Source: Xenophilus aerolatus (lineage in GTDB: Bacteria; Pseudomonadota; Gammaproteobacteria; Burkholderiales; Burkholderiaceae_C). Taken from it: 64,000 bases of DNA. This document shows positions 8,789-17,514 of the stretch, piece by piece. Position 1 is the stretch's first letter. Each line of letters begins with the position of its first letter. Both the position numbers and the translations under genes were made by a program. Where the stretch lies: positions 310,001 to 374,000 of the forward strand of contig JASCNX010000002.1 in NCBI GenBank assembly GCA_029968055.1, written 5' to 3'. The notes below the pieces were generated by a model, which saw nothing but the letters and a program-made list of their open reading frames with translations, was not told where the DNA came from and made no database searches.

Positions 8789-9166
8789 ATGCCCGCTCCC
8801 GCTTTTCTCGTCGAAGACAACGCCCTCATCCGCCACAGCCTCATCCCCACCATGGAGGAGCTGGGCGACACGCAGGTCGTCGGCGTCGCCGAGGGGCAGG
8901 ACGATGCCATCGCCTGGCTCACCCGCGACCACGCGGCCGACTGGCGGCTGGCGGTGATCGACCTCTTCCTCAAGGACGGGTCGGGGCTGGGCATCGTCGA
9001 GGCCTGCCAGCGGCGCCGGCCCGACCAGCGCGTGGTGGTGCTCAGCAACTACGCCACGCCGGCCATGCGCGAGCGCTGCACCGAACTCGGCGCCAACGCC
9101 GTCTTCGACAAGTCCAGCGAACTCGAGGAATTCCTCGCCTACTGCGGCAGCCTCTCGCTGCACTGA
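8789..9166 (+). CDS. Stand-alone receiver-domain response regulator (paralog 2)
   Basis: A 125-aa single receiver domain, clearly paralogous to the product at 2946-3332. Functional residues are intact: E9/D10, phospho-acceptor D58 in VIDLFLK, Ser in VVLSNYAT and Lys in VFDKS. There is no output domain. ATG 8789 was chosen because it puts the first beta strand (APAFLVEDN) at the N-terminus, aligned with the paralog; the longer open frame upstream has no domain content. The two copies are separated by about 5.5 kb of unrelated genes, so they are not a simple tandem duplication. Confidence 0.85.
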   Translation: MPAPAFLVEDNALIRHSLIPTMEELGDTQVVGVAEGQDDAIAWLTRDHAADWRLAVIDLFLKDGSGLGIVEACQRRRPDQRVVVLSNYATPAMRERCTELGANAVFDKSSELEEFLAYCGSLSLH

Positions 9167-9284
9167 AGCCGCCGCGGGGGAGCCCCGTCGAACCAATGGC
9201 AGAGGGGTCCTATGCCCAACGACCGGGCAGGGACATGGCGGGTCGCGCTACGCTGGGGCCATTCGTCACCGTGGAGTCGCCGCG

Positions 9285-9809
9285 ATGCTGCTGTCCTCTT
9301 CCTCGTCGTTCCCGCCGTCGGCTCCGGGCCATTCGGTCGCATCGGAACCCGGTCCCGAGGGGCTGGCCGGCTGGCTGCTGCTGCCGGCCCTCGCGCTGCT
9401 GGCTGCGCCGCTGTACCTGCTGGCGGACGTGGCGCGCACCGTGCACCAGTTGCTGCAGCCCGGCGCCTGGGCGCAGCTGGCCTCGCCCGACGCTGCGGGC
9501 TACCACCCGCTGCTGCCCTCGCTGCTGCACTTCGAGATCCTGGCCGGCCTGGTCGGCTTCGTCGTCGGCGTGTGGGCGGCGGCAGCGTTCTTTCGCCGTC
9601 GCGCCAGCGCGCCGGGCCGTGTGATCGCCTTCTTCGGCCTGGCATTGGGCCTGCAGGCCATCGGCGCGCTGTGGGCCGGCCAGCTGCCGGTGGCCTGGGA
9701 CGCCGGCACGAACCCCTGGCGTGCCGCCGTGCCGCTGGCCGTGCTGTGCGCGGTGGGCGTGCCCTACCTGCTCGCGTCGCGGCGCGTGGCCAACACCTTC
9801 ACCCGCTGA
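9285..9809 (+). CDS. DUF2569-like inner membrane protein
   Basis: A 174-aa membrane protein with four hydrophobic segments (about residues 28-48, 83-105, 114-134 and 146-164). The opening GLAGWLLLPALALLAAPLY, the basic turn FFRRRASAP and the ending SRRVANTF match the DUF2569 layout. The N-terminal 25 residues are Ser/Pro-rich and probably cytosolic. Function is unknown. It is a single-gene unit between the receiver gene and the convergent SlyD gene. Confidence 0.65.
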   Translation: MLLSSSSSFPPSAPGHSVASEPGPEGLAGWLLLPALALLAAPLYLLADVARTVHQLLQPGAWAQLASPDAAGYHPLLPSLLHFEILAGLVGFVVGVWAAAAFFRRRASAPGRVIAFFGLALGLQAIGALWAGQLPVAWDAGTNPWRAAVPLAVLCAVGVPYLLASRRVANTFTR

Positions 9810-9876
9810 GCGGCGCACCCACGGGCATCGACGCCACGCTCGGCGGCCTCACCGCCATCGCGAGGGCGCGACGCCT

Positions 9877-10356
9877 TCAGTGGTGATGCCCGCCCGCCCC
9901 GTGCACGTGCCGGTGGGCGATCTCTTCCTCGGTGGCAGGCCGCACGTCGACGACGGTGAGGCCGAACTTCAGCGTGCGGCCGGCCCAGGGGTGGTTGCCG
10001 TCGAGCAGCACCTGCGGGCCCTTGATCTTGACGACGTTGAACACGTGCTGCGTGCCGTCGTCGAGCTGGCCCTGCAGCTGGCCGCCGACCTTCACGCCGG
10101 GCGGGAACTCGCTCTTGGGGATGGTGCGCAGCAGTGACTCGTCGCGCTCGCCGAAGGCATCGGCGGGCGCCAGCGTCAACGTGGTCTGGAAGCCGGTGTC
10201 CTTGCCTTCGAGCGCTTCCTCGATCTTGGGCAGGGTGTTCTCGTAGCCGCCGTGCAGGTAGGCCATGGGCTCCTTGGCGGCCTCGATGAGCTGGCCCGTC
10301 TTGGGGTCGGAGACCTTGTAGCGGAGGGTGACGACGGTGTCCTTGGTGATGGTCAT
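9877..10356 (-). CDS. FKBP-type peptidyl-prolyl cis-trans isomerase, SlyD type
   Basis: A 159-aa prolyl isomerase/chaperone. The N-terminal strand VVTLRYKVSDPKTGQLIE, the YLHGGYENTLPKIEEALEG stretch and the insert-in-flap region (about residues 66-120, including ADAFGERDESL and NHPWAGRTLKFGL) are SlyD hallmarks. The C-terminus HRHVHGAGGHHH is a short His-rich nickel-binding tail, much shorter than that of E. coli SlyD. It acts in the cytosol in protein folding and possibly nickel delivery to hydrogenase-like enzymes. Start ATG 10356 begins the domain exactly. Confidence 0.9.
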   Translation of the reverse strand: MTITKDTVVTLRYKVSDPKTGQLIEAAKEPMAYLHGGYENTLPKIEEALEGKDTGFQTTLTLAPADAFGERDESLLRTIPKSEFPPGVKVGGQLQGQLDDGTQHVFNVVKIKGPQVLLDGNHPWAGRTLKFGLTVVDVRPATEEEIAHRHVHGAGGHHH

Positions 10357-10541
10357 GGCAAGCGAATGCTGGAGGGGATCGGGGATCGGTCGCGCATTCT
10401 CGGCGCATCCGATGCGGTGTGTCCGCGCGGGGCGATGCCGCGGGCAGCCTCTTCGCCTACCCACGGCTTCGCGTCCGGCGCATCGTGCGGGGCGCCGCGC
10501 TGGCCCATGCTCGGCGATCAACGCTCACGCAACGTGCCGCC

Positions 10542-11708
10542 ATGCATCCCAAGCAGTTCCTCGACCTCGGCAAGAAGGCCGTCACCGCCTGGTCCGACGA
10601 CTTCGCGCCCAGCATGGGCGCGGCGATCAGCTACTACACCATCTTCTCGCTGGCGCCGCTCCTGGTCATCGTGATCGCGGTGGCCGGGGCCCTGTTCGGG
10701 CGCGAGGCGGTGCAGGGCGAGATCGTCACGCAGCTCTCGGGCTTCATCGGGCGCGACGGCGCGCTGGCCGTGCAGGGCCTGGTCAAGAGCGCGAGCGAGC
10801 CCTCGAAGGGCCTGCTGGCGGGCCTTCTGAGCGTCGGCGTGCTGCTGGTCGGAGCGACCACGGTGTTCGCCGAACTGCAGAGTGCGCTGGACCGCATCTG
10901 GCACGTGCCCGCCGCCGCCAAGCCCAGCGGCGTGTGGTCGCTGCTGCGGGCCCGGGTGCTGTCCTTCGGGCTCATCCTGGCGCTCGCCTTCCTGCTGATG
11001 GTGTCGCTGCTGGTGAGCACCGTCGTGGCCGCGTTCGGCACCTGGGCCGGCGGGTACCTGCCGGGCTGGGCGGTGCTGCTGCAGGTGCTCAACATCGCCG
11101 TGTCGATCGGCATCACGACCCTGCTCTTCGCGATGATCTTCAAGTTCATGCCCACGGCGCCGATCGCCTGGCACGACGTGTGGATCGGCGCCGCGGTGAC
11201 CGCCGTGCTGTTCGAGGTCGGCAAGTTCGCGATCGGCCTGTACCTGGGCAAGAGCGGCATGAACGAGTCCTACGCCGCGGCCGGCTCGCTGGTCGTGCTG
11301 CTGGCCTGGGTCTACTACGCGGCGCAGATCTTCCTGCTGGGCGCCGAGTTCACCAAGGTGTACGCCCATGCGCACGGCTCGGTGGCGGGTGCGCAGGCCG
11401 TAGCGGCAACCGAGACCGCCGCCGCGGTGGCCGAGGCCGGCACCGACGCGGCGGCGGGTACGGCGGCCGCGGCCACAGGCGCGGCGGCGGCCACCGACGT
11501 GCCGGACCATGCCGCCATCGCACGCACCGCGGCCGCGCAGGCCGAGATCGATGCGCGCATGCAGCGGGCGACCGAGGGGCTCATGAAACAGCTGCTCTGG
11601 CTGGGCGCCGCCACGGTCGCGAGCGCGGTGGTGTCGGGCTGGCAGAAGCGCCAGCGCAAGGCCGTGCGCGCATCGCGCCGCATGCACCGCAAGGCCGTGC
11701 GTCCCTGA
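10542..11708 (+). CDS. YihY/virulence factor BrkB family inner membrane protein
   Basis: A 388-aa membrane protein of the YihY (UPF0761) family. The signature near the N-terminus is present: GAAISYYTIFSLAPLLVIV, followed by about six membrane helices, with NESYAAAGSLVVLLAWVYYAAQIFLLGAEF in the last pair (two adjoining stretches). Residues 315-345 are an Ala/Thr-rich low-complexity segment absent from many homologs, and the tail is strongly basic (RKAVRASRRMHRKAVRP). The family was once mislabelled ribonuclease BN; its real role is unknown. Start ATG 10542 places the first helix at residue 15-45. Confidence 0.87.
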   Translation: MHPKQFLDLGKKAVTAWSDDFAPSMGAAISYYTIFSLAPLLVIVIAVAGALFGREAVQGEIVTQLSGFIGRDGALAVQGLVKSASEPSKGLLAGLLSVGVLLVGATTVFAELQSALDRIWHVPAAAKPSGVWSLLRARVLSFGLILALAFLLMVSLLVSTVVAAFGTWAGGYLPGWAVLLQVLNIAVSIGITTLLFAMIFKFMPTAPIAWHDVWIGAAVTAVLFEVGKFAIGLYLGKSGMNESYAAAGSLVVLLAWVYYAAQIFLLGAEFTKVYAHAHGSVAGAQAVAATETAAAVAEAGTDAAAGTAAAATGAAAATDVPDHAAIARTAAAQAEIDARMQRATEGLMKQLLWLGAATVASAVVSGWQKRQRKAVRASRRMHRKAVRP

Positions 11709-11899
11709 CGCCTGACCGCGACATGACCACGACCTGCGCATCGGACACATCGGGCCGCGGTCCGACAACAACCCGATACCAACGTTGACACGCACCCTGT
11801 CATCGGCCGCGTGCGGTGGACGTTGAACGACAGCGGATCGGTGGACAGTGCGTCGCCTCGACCTGGCCCGGCCGGTCCGCGTTTCAACTTCATCGAGCC

Positions 11900-12205
11900 A
11901 TGAGACCGACAACAACACACGGAACCCGTTTCGCACTGGCCGCCTCCGGCCTGATCGCCCTGGTCCTCGGCGGCTGCGTGGTGGCACCGCCGCCGCCCCC
12001 GCCGGTCCATCACCGCCCGCCACCGCCCGTGGTGGTCGAACCCGCGCCGCCGGTGGTCATCGAGCGCTATGCACCGCCGCCGGGTGTGGTGTATGTCGAG
12101 CCGAGCTACGCTCTGCCCGCGCCCGGCTACGCATGGCGCTACCACCCGCGCTATGGCTGGGGCTGGTACCACCCGCGCTACGGCTGGCACCGCGGCTGGA
12201 ACTGA
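11900..12205 (+). CDS. Proline/tyrosine-rich small lipoprotein
   Basis: A 101-aa predicted outer-membrane-bound lipoprotein. Residues 1-25 form a signal peptide and the lipobox is L23-G24-G25-C26. After the cysteine comes a proline-rich stretch (PPPPPPVHHRPPPPV), then aromatic repeats with two copies of YHPRYGW near the end. Similar YXGY/RYGW-tailed lipoproteins are common in Burkholderiales and unassigned. The start at 11900 gives a normal n-region with an arginine before the hydrophobic core. Confidence 0.75.
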   Translation: MRPTTTHGTRFALAASGLIALVLGGCVVAPPPPPPVHHRPPPPVVVEPAPPVVIERYAPPPGVVYVEPSYALPAPGYAWRYHPRYGWGWYHPRYGWHRGWN

Positions 12206-12250
12206 GCGTTCCAGCGCTTTGCGGCGCCGGGCATGCGGCGCCGCCAGGCC

Positions 12251-13042
12251 TCAGGTCTGGCCGTCGACGCGGGTCACCTGCACCTGCATCTCTTCGATCT
12301 CCAGCGGGCCGTAGTTGGAGATGAAAGCCACGTCGGCCGCGTCGCGGCCGTAGCCCACCACGATGCGGCCGCCACGCGGCTCGCTCTGCGTGGCATCGAA
12401 GGTGTACCAGCGGCCGTCGATGAAGGCCTCGAACCAGGCGTGCATGTCCATCGGATCGAGCTCGTGCAGGTAGCCGACCACCTGGCGCGCCGGGATGTGC
12501 AGCGCGCGGGTGAGCGCGATGCCCACGTGCGAGAAGTCGCGGCACACGCCCGCCCCGTTCTCCAGCGTGCCCAGCGCGTCGGTGCTGGCGTCGCTCACGC
12601 CGTATTCGTACTTCAGGTTCTGGTGGATCCAGCGGCGGATGCCCTCCACCTGCGCATAGCCCGGCTGCAGGCCCTTCACGATCTCGCGCGCACGGTCTTC
12701 CATCTTGTCCGACGGGCAGTAGCGGCTCTGCAGCAGGTACATGAGGGCGTGGTCGGGCAGCTGCTCCGTCGGCGTGGGCGGCGCGTCGGGCGCGACGGCC
12801 AACTCGTCCTCGGTCTCCATCACCACTTCGACCTCGATGCACATGCCGCCGGCCGGCACCGTGAAGCGCTGGCACAGGTTGCCCGAGGGATCGGTGTACT
12901 CGACCGTCGGCACCCAGGGCTTGAGTTCGTAGCGCTCGCTCACCATCCATTGCGCCAGGCCGCTGCGCGGACGGAGCATGGCGACGACGGGACAGGGCTG
13001 TTCGTTGCTGACGCGCAGCAGGTTGGTGGCTTTGAGGCGCAT
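12251..13042 (-). CDS. Transglutaminase-like domain protein
   Basis: A 263-aa protein of the bacterial transglutaminase-like superfamily. The papain-like triad is visible: Cys in GAGVCRDFSHV, His in DMHAWFEAFI and Asp in WYTFDAT, all in the expected order. The N-terminal 110 residues form the usual beta-rich bacterial N-domain (LLRVSNEQPCPVVAMLRPRS). Family members are often proteases or amidases and frequently sit with circularly permuted ATP-grasp genes; no such partner is here. Three in-frame ATG codons are close together (13120, 13066, 13042); I chose 13042 because MRLKATNLLRV matches the family start. Confidence in that start is moderate. Confidence 0.83.
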   Translation of the reverse strand: MRLKATNLLRVSNEQPCPVVAMLRPRSGLAQWMVSERYELKPWVPTVEYTDPSGNLCQRFTVPAGGMCIEVEVVMETEDELAVAPDAPPTPTEQLPDHALMYLLQSRYCPSDKMEDRAREIVKGLQPGYAQVEGIRRWIHQNLKYEYGVSDASTDALGTLENGAGVCRDFSHVGIALTRALHIPARQVVGYLHELDPMDMHAWFEAFIDGRWYTFDATQSEPRGGRIVVGYGRDAADVAFISNYGPLEIEEMQVQVTRVDGQT

Positions 13043-13133
13043 GGCGAAGGGCAGAAAGTGCGCCATCAGTGTCGGCGCGACGACCGAGCTCTTGCGTCGG
13101 CCAAGGCCTCGTGGGGCCATGAGCGGTGCGCTC

Positions 13134-13165
13134 GAAAAGAAAAAGAGCCGGCGGAGCCGGCTCTT
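13134..13165 (-). terminator. Rho-independent terminator of the lipoprotein operon
   Basis: A perfect 10-bp stem AAGAGCCGGC (13143-13152) pairs with GCCGGCTCTT (13156-13165) across a 3-nt loop. On the minus strand it is followed by a T-rich stretch (TTTTTCTTTT, complement of 13134-13144). It lies 16 bp past the stop of the gene ending at 13182. Confidence 0.88.
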
Positions 13166-13181
13166 CAGTGCTGGAACAGCA

Positions 13182-13781
13182 TCAACGCAACTTGTCGTTG
13201 CTTCGGATGGCGTCCCTGAGTTGTGTGGCGACGTCGGTGCCTGCGCGCTGGGACGCCAAGCTGAAATTGCTCTTGAACTCGTCGAACTCGGCTGCCCCGT
13301 TGCCTGTCGCGCTCACGCGTGTGACCTCCTGCCCGCCAGCATCGGTGACGATGCAGATGATCTCGCTGCTGAAACGTGTTGGCGGCCAGGTGAATGGCGA
13401 CGGTGAGCTGGAGGTGGTCTTGATCTCTGGCGTGAAGACCAGAACTGCGCCGGACTCGCGCACGGCGGTCGCATCCTTGGCCGATCGCACCACGACGACG
13501 TCCTGATAAGCCGCTCGCAGCGCGTCTCGAATGGCCTTCTCCAGATCTCGATACGGGTAGTAGCTCACCTTATCGCCGCCGCCACCGGGCGTGACCACTT
13601 CCTTGCCTCGCTCCGCATCGGTCATGGCATACGCGACTTTCTTGGGGATGAGCTGGGCCTCGATGCGCTCAGGCGTCTTCGCCGGCGTCACCGAGATCGG
13701 GTGCGCACAAGCGCTCAGCAGCGCAACCAAGACGGCGCCTGCGGCGACGCGGGCGCAGCGAACGAATGACGTGTATTTCAT
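13182..13781 (-). CDS. Putative lipoprotein, unknown function
   Basis: A 199-aa exported lipoprotein: signal peptide residues 1-24 with a basic n-region (MKYTSFVRCARVAAG) and lipobox LLSAC. The mature part has a Gly-rich turn (VVTPGGGGDKVSYYPYRDLE) followed by an alpha/beta domain, KAIRDALRAAYQDVVVVRS, and strands ending in SATGNGAAEFDEF. It looks like a periplasmic-facing domain of the kind in LPP20/penicillin-binding activator-like lipoproteins, but I cannot assign a family. It lies 14 bp downstream of another lipoprotein gene and precedes a strong terminator, so the two form a transcription unit. The locus is visibly less GC-rich than its neighbours. Confidence 0.78.
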   Translation of the reverse strand: MKYTSFVRCARVAAGAVLVALLSACAHPISVTPAKTPERIEAQLIPKKVAYAMTDAERGKEVVTPGGGGDKVSYYPYRDLEKAIRDALRAAYQDVVVVRSAKDATAVRESGAVLVFTPEIKTTSSSPSPFTWPPTRFSSEIICIVTDAGGQEVTRVSATGNGAAEFDEFKSNFSLASQRAGTDVATQLRDAIRSNDKLR

Positions 13782-13795
13782 ATGAATCCTCCTCC

Positions 13796-14362
13796 TTACC
13801 TGCCAACAGCGGCGATGAATGCGGGGTCGGTGTACACCTGCCGAAGCAGGGTGCGGACCAGGTTCGCGTACTCGAGCTGGCCCTTGGGGATGGCCACCGC
13901 GCCCGCGAAGCTTGACTCGAACGAAGTGCGAGCCGCATAGGTTTTTCTGAGACGCTGGGTGCCATCGCGCGTCACAGTCAGCTCGATCTCGATGAAACCC
14001 GTGCCGGTGGCTATCTGCCCGATTGCGATGTCGTTGCCGAGCAGCGTGGCATCGATGCGAGTGCGCGCGGCGCTGTCGTAGACGCCGATCTCCTTGAGGT
14101 CGCTGATGAGCGCGTTTTCAAGATATTTGGCAAAGCTGCCGCTCCCGCTGAGCAACGTGGCTCCTCGAAGGGAAATTTTGTTGACGCCGGCCTTGGGATC
14201 GGTCGGTTGGAACGCTGCCACGGCGGCCTTGTCGGGGCCGGTGCGTTTCAGGGCGTCCATGCCTTCGTAGTCAGGCGTGTAGGGCGGTGCCAGCAGCTGG
14301 GCGCAACCCGTCGCCATGACGGACAGCGCACAGGCCGCTGCCAATCGGACAATCGATGCCAT
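13796..14362 (-). CDS. Putative lipoprotein, first gene of a two-gene unit
   Basis: A 188-aa exported lipoprotein with lipobox ATGC at residues 17-20 after a short hydrophobic core (LAAACALSVMATGC). The mature domain alternates strands and helices; FIEIELTVTRDG and LRKTYAARTSFESSFAGAVA suggest a beta-rich fold that could fold against its neighbour's product. No named family recognised. A perfect 11-bp inverted repeat lies 31 bp upstream of the start. Both lipoproteins are probably made together. Confidence 0.78.
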   Translation of the reverse strand: MASIVRLAAACALSVMATGCAQLLAPPYTPDYEGMDALKRTGPDKAAVAAFQPTDPKAGVNKISLRGATLLSGSGSFAKYLENALISDLKEIGVYDSAARTRIDATLLGNDIAIGQIATGTGFIEIELTVTRDGTQRLRKTYAARTSFESSFAGAVAIPKGQLEYANLVRTLLRQVYTDPAFIAAVGR

Positions 14363-14392
14363 CGTCTTCTCCTCGTGTTGTTGGTGACAGTC

Positions 14393-14421
14393 GGCGAATG
14401 TAAATGCTGGTTACATTCGCC
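14393..14421. promoter_or_regulatory. Perfect inverted repeat, candidate operator
   Basis: The arms GGCGAATGTAA (14393-14403) and TTACATTCGCC (14411-14421) are exactly complementary, with a 7-nt spacer ATGCTGG. It lies in the divergent spacer between the lipoprotein unit (minus, start 14362) and the CYTH-CHAD gene (plus, start 14553). With no T tract it reads as a protein-binding site rather than a terminator. The regulator is unknown. Confidence 0.55.
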
Positions 14422-14552
14422 CGTCGCTACTTTTTCCCATCCGGACGACATTCTTTTCGCTTGCGTCGAGACGGCGCCTGAGAAAGACGCGTGGAAGATT
14501 GCGCCGACTCCCGTGCCACCATGCTCGGGTTAGGTTCGTCGCATCGAAGGCC

Positions 14553-16088
14553 ATGGAAATCGAGTTCAAGTTCTGCATCCCGCCCGAGCAGCTCCAGGCC
14601 GTCGAGGCGGCGCTGCGCCGCGGCGCCGTGCGGCGCACGCGGCTGCAGGCGCGCTACGTCGACACGCCGGGCGGTGCGCTGGCCGCGGCGGGCATGGTGC
14701 TGCGACTGCGCCAGGAAGGGCCGCGCCGGGTGCAGACGGTGAAGGCGGCCGGCGACGGGCCGCTGCAGCGCTGGGAGCACAACGTCGACCTCGGCCCGCA
14801 GACAGGCGGCGACGCGCCGGTGGCCGATCCGCAACTGCATGCCGGCACGCCGGTCGGCGATCGGCTGCTCGCCGTGCTTCGCGATGCGGACGGGCCGCTG
14901 CGCGACAGCTACGCGACCGACATCGAGCGCTTGACGCGCGAGGTGCGCAGCGGCGGCGCGGCCTTCGAGATCGCGCTCGACACCGGCCGCATCCGTGCGC
15001 GTGGTGCGGACGGCGCGCTGCGCGTGGCACCGGTGTGCGAGCTGGAACTGGAGCTGCTGCGTGGCGACGTGCGCGGCCTGGTCGCGCTGGCGCAGGCCTG
15101 GTCGCAGCGGCACGGGCTGTGGTTCAGCACGGTCTCCAAGGCCGAGCGGGGCGAACGCCTGATGCACGACGTTGCCGCGGTGGCGGCCGTGAAGGCGGCG
15201 CCGGTGCCGTCCTCGTTCGCGGGCCTGGACGGCCGCGCCCTGCAACAGGCCGTGATCGCGCATGCGCTCGCCCAGATCCTGCCCAACGCCAGCGAACTCG
15301 CGGCCGGCAGCCGCGACGACGAACAGGTGCACCAGCTGCGCATCGGCCTGCGCCGCCTGCGCACGGCGCTGCGCGAACTCGATGCCCTCGCGCCGGGGCT
15401 CGATCCGGCCTGGGAGGCGCCGCTGGTCGGGGCGTTCCGTGCGCTCGGTGCACAGCGCGACCGGGCCCTGGTGCTGGCCGGGGCACGGGCCGCCCTGGAC
15501 GCAGCGGATGCGCCGCCCATCGATATGGGCGGGGACGACGCGGCCGTGGACGATCCCGGTGCCGCGGTGCGTGCACCGGCGTTCCAGGCGGTGCTGGTGG
15601 CGCTGATCGGCCATGGCGCGGCGCCGCCCGACCCCGCCGCGGCGCCCGGCCTCGACGCCGCGGGGGCGCGCCGGCACCTGCGCGATCGGCTGCGCAGCCT
15701 GCACCGCCAGGTGCTGCGCGACGGCGAGCGCTTCGACACCCTCGACGCCGAAGGCCAGCACCGCGTGCGCAAGCGCCTCAAGCGCCTGCGCTACCTCGCG
15801 GAGTTCGCCGCGCCCCTGTTCCGCCCCAAGGCGGCGGCGCGCTACCTCGCGCGGCTGCGGCCGGCGCAGGACGCGCTCGGCCGCTTCAACGACGAGGCCG
15901 TGGCGCTGGCCCTCTACCGCTCGCGCGTCGCGCAGGACCCACGGGCCTGGTTCGCGGTCGGCTGGCTGCAGGCCCGGCACGAGGCCGCGGGCGCAGCGGC
16001 ACGGCGCGTGCTGCGCCGGTGGCGGAAGAAGGCTGCGCCCTTCTGGACGAGGAAGAAGAAAGCCGGCGACCGCAAGGCCGGCGACTGA
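14553..16088 (+). CDS. CYTH and CHAD domain protein
   Basis: A 511-aa two-domain protein. Residues 1-200 are a CYTH (triphosphate tunnel) domain, with the ExExK-type opening MEIEFKF, LRLRQEG and VCELELELL. Residues 225-505 are a CHAD domain of conserved histidine helices (EQVHQLRIGLRRLRTALREL, GQHRVRKRLKRLRYLAEF). CYTH enzymes bind triphosphates or polyphosphate with divalent metals, and CHAD domains bind polyphosphate granules, so an inorganic triphosphatase/polyphosphate-associated role is likely. The start ATG 14553 opens the CYTH motif directly. Confidence 0.88.
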   Translation: MEIEFKFCIPPEQLQAVEAALRRGAVRRTRLQARYVDTPGGALAAAGMVLRLRQEGPRRVQTVKAAGDGPLQRWEHNVDLGPQTGGDAPVADPQLHAGTPVGDRLLAVLRDADGPLRDSYATDIERLTREVRSGGAAFEIALDTGRIRARGADGALRVAPVCELELELLRGDVRGLVALAQAWSQRHGLWFSTVSKAERGERLMHDVAAVAAVKAAPVPSSFAGLDGRALQQAVIAHALAQILPNASELAAGSRDDEQVHQLRIGLRRLRTALRELDALAPGLDPAWEAPLVGAFRALGAQRDRALVLAGARAALDAADAPPIDMGGDDAAVDDPGAAVRAPAFQAVLVALIGHGAAPPDPAAAPGLDAAGARRHLRDRLRSLHRQVLRDGERFDTLDAEGQHRVRKRLKRLRYLAEFAAPLFRPKAAARYLARLRPAQDALGRFNDEAVALALYRSRVAQDPRAWFAVGWLQARHEAAGAAARRVLRRWRKKAAPFWTRKKKAGDRKAGD

Positions 16089-16097
16089 CGCCGCCGC

Positions 16098-17393
16098 TCA
16101 GCGCTGCGCCGGCACCCGCGGCGGCCCGCCGGCGACGGGCGGCTGCGGCAGCCACACATAGGCCAGCACGCCGGCGACCAGCATCGCCGCGATGCTGGCG
16201 TACACGGCGAGGAAGGGCTCGATGCCATGCGCCTGCGCGGCCGACGCGATGGTGCCGGTGATCCACTGCATCAGCGCCACGCCCAGGAACATGGCCATGG
16301 TGAAGAGGGCCATCGCCCGCCCCGTGACGGCCGGCGCATAGGCGCCCTTCACGTCCGGGTACTGCAGCACCATGTAGCCCGTCAGCAGGCCGATGACGAG
16401 CACCAGGCCGACGTCCACGGCCGCGTGCGTGTCCACCGCCAGCACGCCGAACAGCGCCGCTGCCGCGAAGGTGAAGCCGACGATCCAGCGCCGCCGCCGC
16501 GCCGGGCCGGGGTCGAGCCGGCCAAAGAGGGGCGGGCCCACCAGCGCGATCACCGTCATCAGCACGGCGACGTTGCCGCTGTCCACCAGCGAGTAGCCGT
16601 GGCGCTGCATCAGCATCGGCCCCAGCCACAGGCCGCGCAGCGCGACGAAGGAGGCGTAGGTGACCAGCGCCAGCGCCACGATGCCGGCCGTGTGCGGCAA
16701 CGCGAACAGCGTGCCGAAGGTGCGCACCGCCTCGCCCAGCGACTCGCGCGGGCCCGTGGCCGGCAGCTCCGGCTCGCGCACCACCGCCGCGATGGCGAGC
16801 CAGGCCAGGGCCGAGCACCCGGCCAGCACCCAGAAGCCCATGCGCCACGAACTGGCCTCGATCAGCCACGCCAGCGGCGTGCCGGTCAGCAGCATGCCCG
16901 TGCTGCCCAGGCCGATGATGGCGCCCGACACGGCCGCGAAGCGCTCGGGCGCGAAGTGCCGCGCGATGAACACCGTGCAGACCAGGAAGGCCGGCGCACA
17001 GCCCACGCCGACCAGCACCTGCCCCACGACCAGCACCGTGAAGCTCGGCGCCAGTGCCGACACCACGGCGCCGGCGATCGCCAGCGGAAAGGCGACCAGC
17101 ACCGTGCGCCGCAGCCCCTTCATGTCGATGCCGATGCCCATGAACAGCTGCAGCGCGCCGAATGCGAAATGGAAGGCGCCGGCGAACACCCCCAACGCCT
17201 GCGCCGACAGGCCGAATTCGGCCGACAGCGGCGCGGCCATGATGGCGGCGAGCGTGCGGAAGGCCTGGCTCAGGGTGAAGGCCGTGCTCAGCACCAGCAG
17301 CATGCCCCACGGGCTGCGCAGGCCGGCGGCGGCGGTGGATGGCGTGGAAGGGCGCGCCAGGGCGGCGCTGTCCGAAGGGGCGCGAAGGCTCAT
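16098..17393 (-). CDS. MFS transporter
   Basis: A 431-aa carrier with about twelve hydrophobic helices and the major facilitator layout: an N-terminal half from residue 30, the loop GIGIDMKGLRRTVLV in the position of motif A, and a polar central loop (VVREPELPATGPRESLGE, residues 212-230). The substrate is unknown. It is monocistronic, convergent with the CYTH-CHAD gene at a 9-bp gap. The N-terminal 25 residues are Ser/Ala-rich and cytosolic. Confidence 0.82.
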   Translation of the reverse strand: MSLRAPSDSAALARPSTPSTAAAGLRSPWGMLLVLSTAFTLSQAFRTLAAIMAAPLSAEFGLSAQALGVFAGAFHFAFGALQLFMGIGIDMKGLRRTVLVAFPLAIAGAVVSALAPSFTVLVVGQVLVGVGCAPAFLVCTVFIARHFAPERFAAVSGAIIGLGSTGMLLTGTPLAWLIEASSWRMGFWVLAGCSALAWLAIAAVVREPELPATGPRESLGEAVRTFGTLFALPHTAGIVALALVTYASFVALRGLWLGPMLMQRHGYSLVDSGNVAVLMTVIALVGPPLFGRLDPGPARRRRWIVGFTFAAAALFGVLAVDTHAAVDVGLVLVIGLLTGYMVLQYPDVKGAYAPAVTGRAMALFTMAMFLGVALMQWITGTIASAAQAHGIEPFLAVYASIAAMLVAGVLAYVWLPQPPVAGGPPRVPAQR

Positions 17394-17514
17394 GGTCGGG
17401 GCAGGGCGTCTTGCTTGTCTCTGCCGCCGAGCCTACCGCGCCACGGCCTGGCGTGCTGAGCCGCAGCCGACAGGCGGGCGGCTTCGATGCCCGAATCGGG
17501 CGGCAGGCGCGCCC

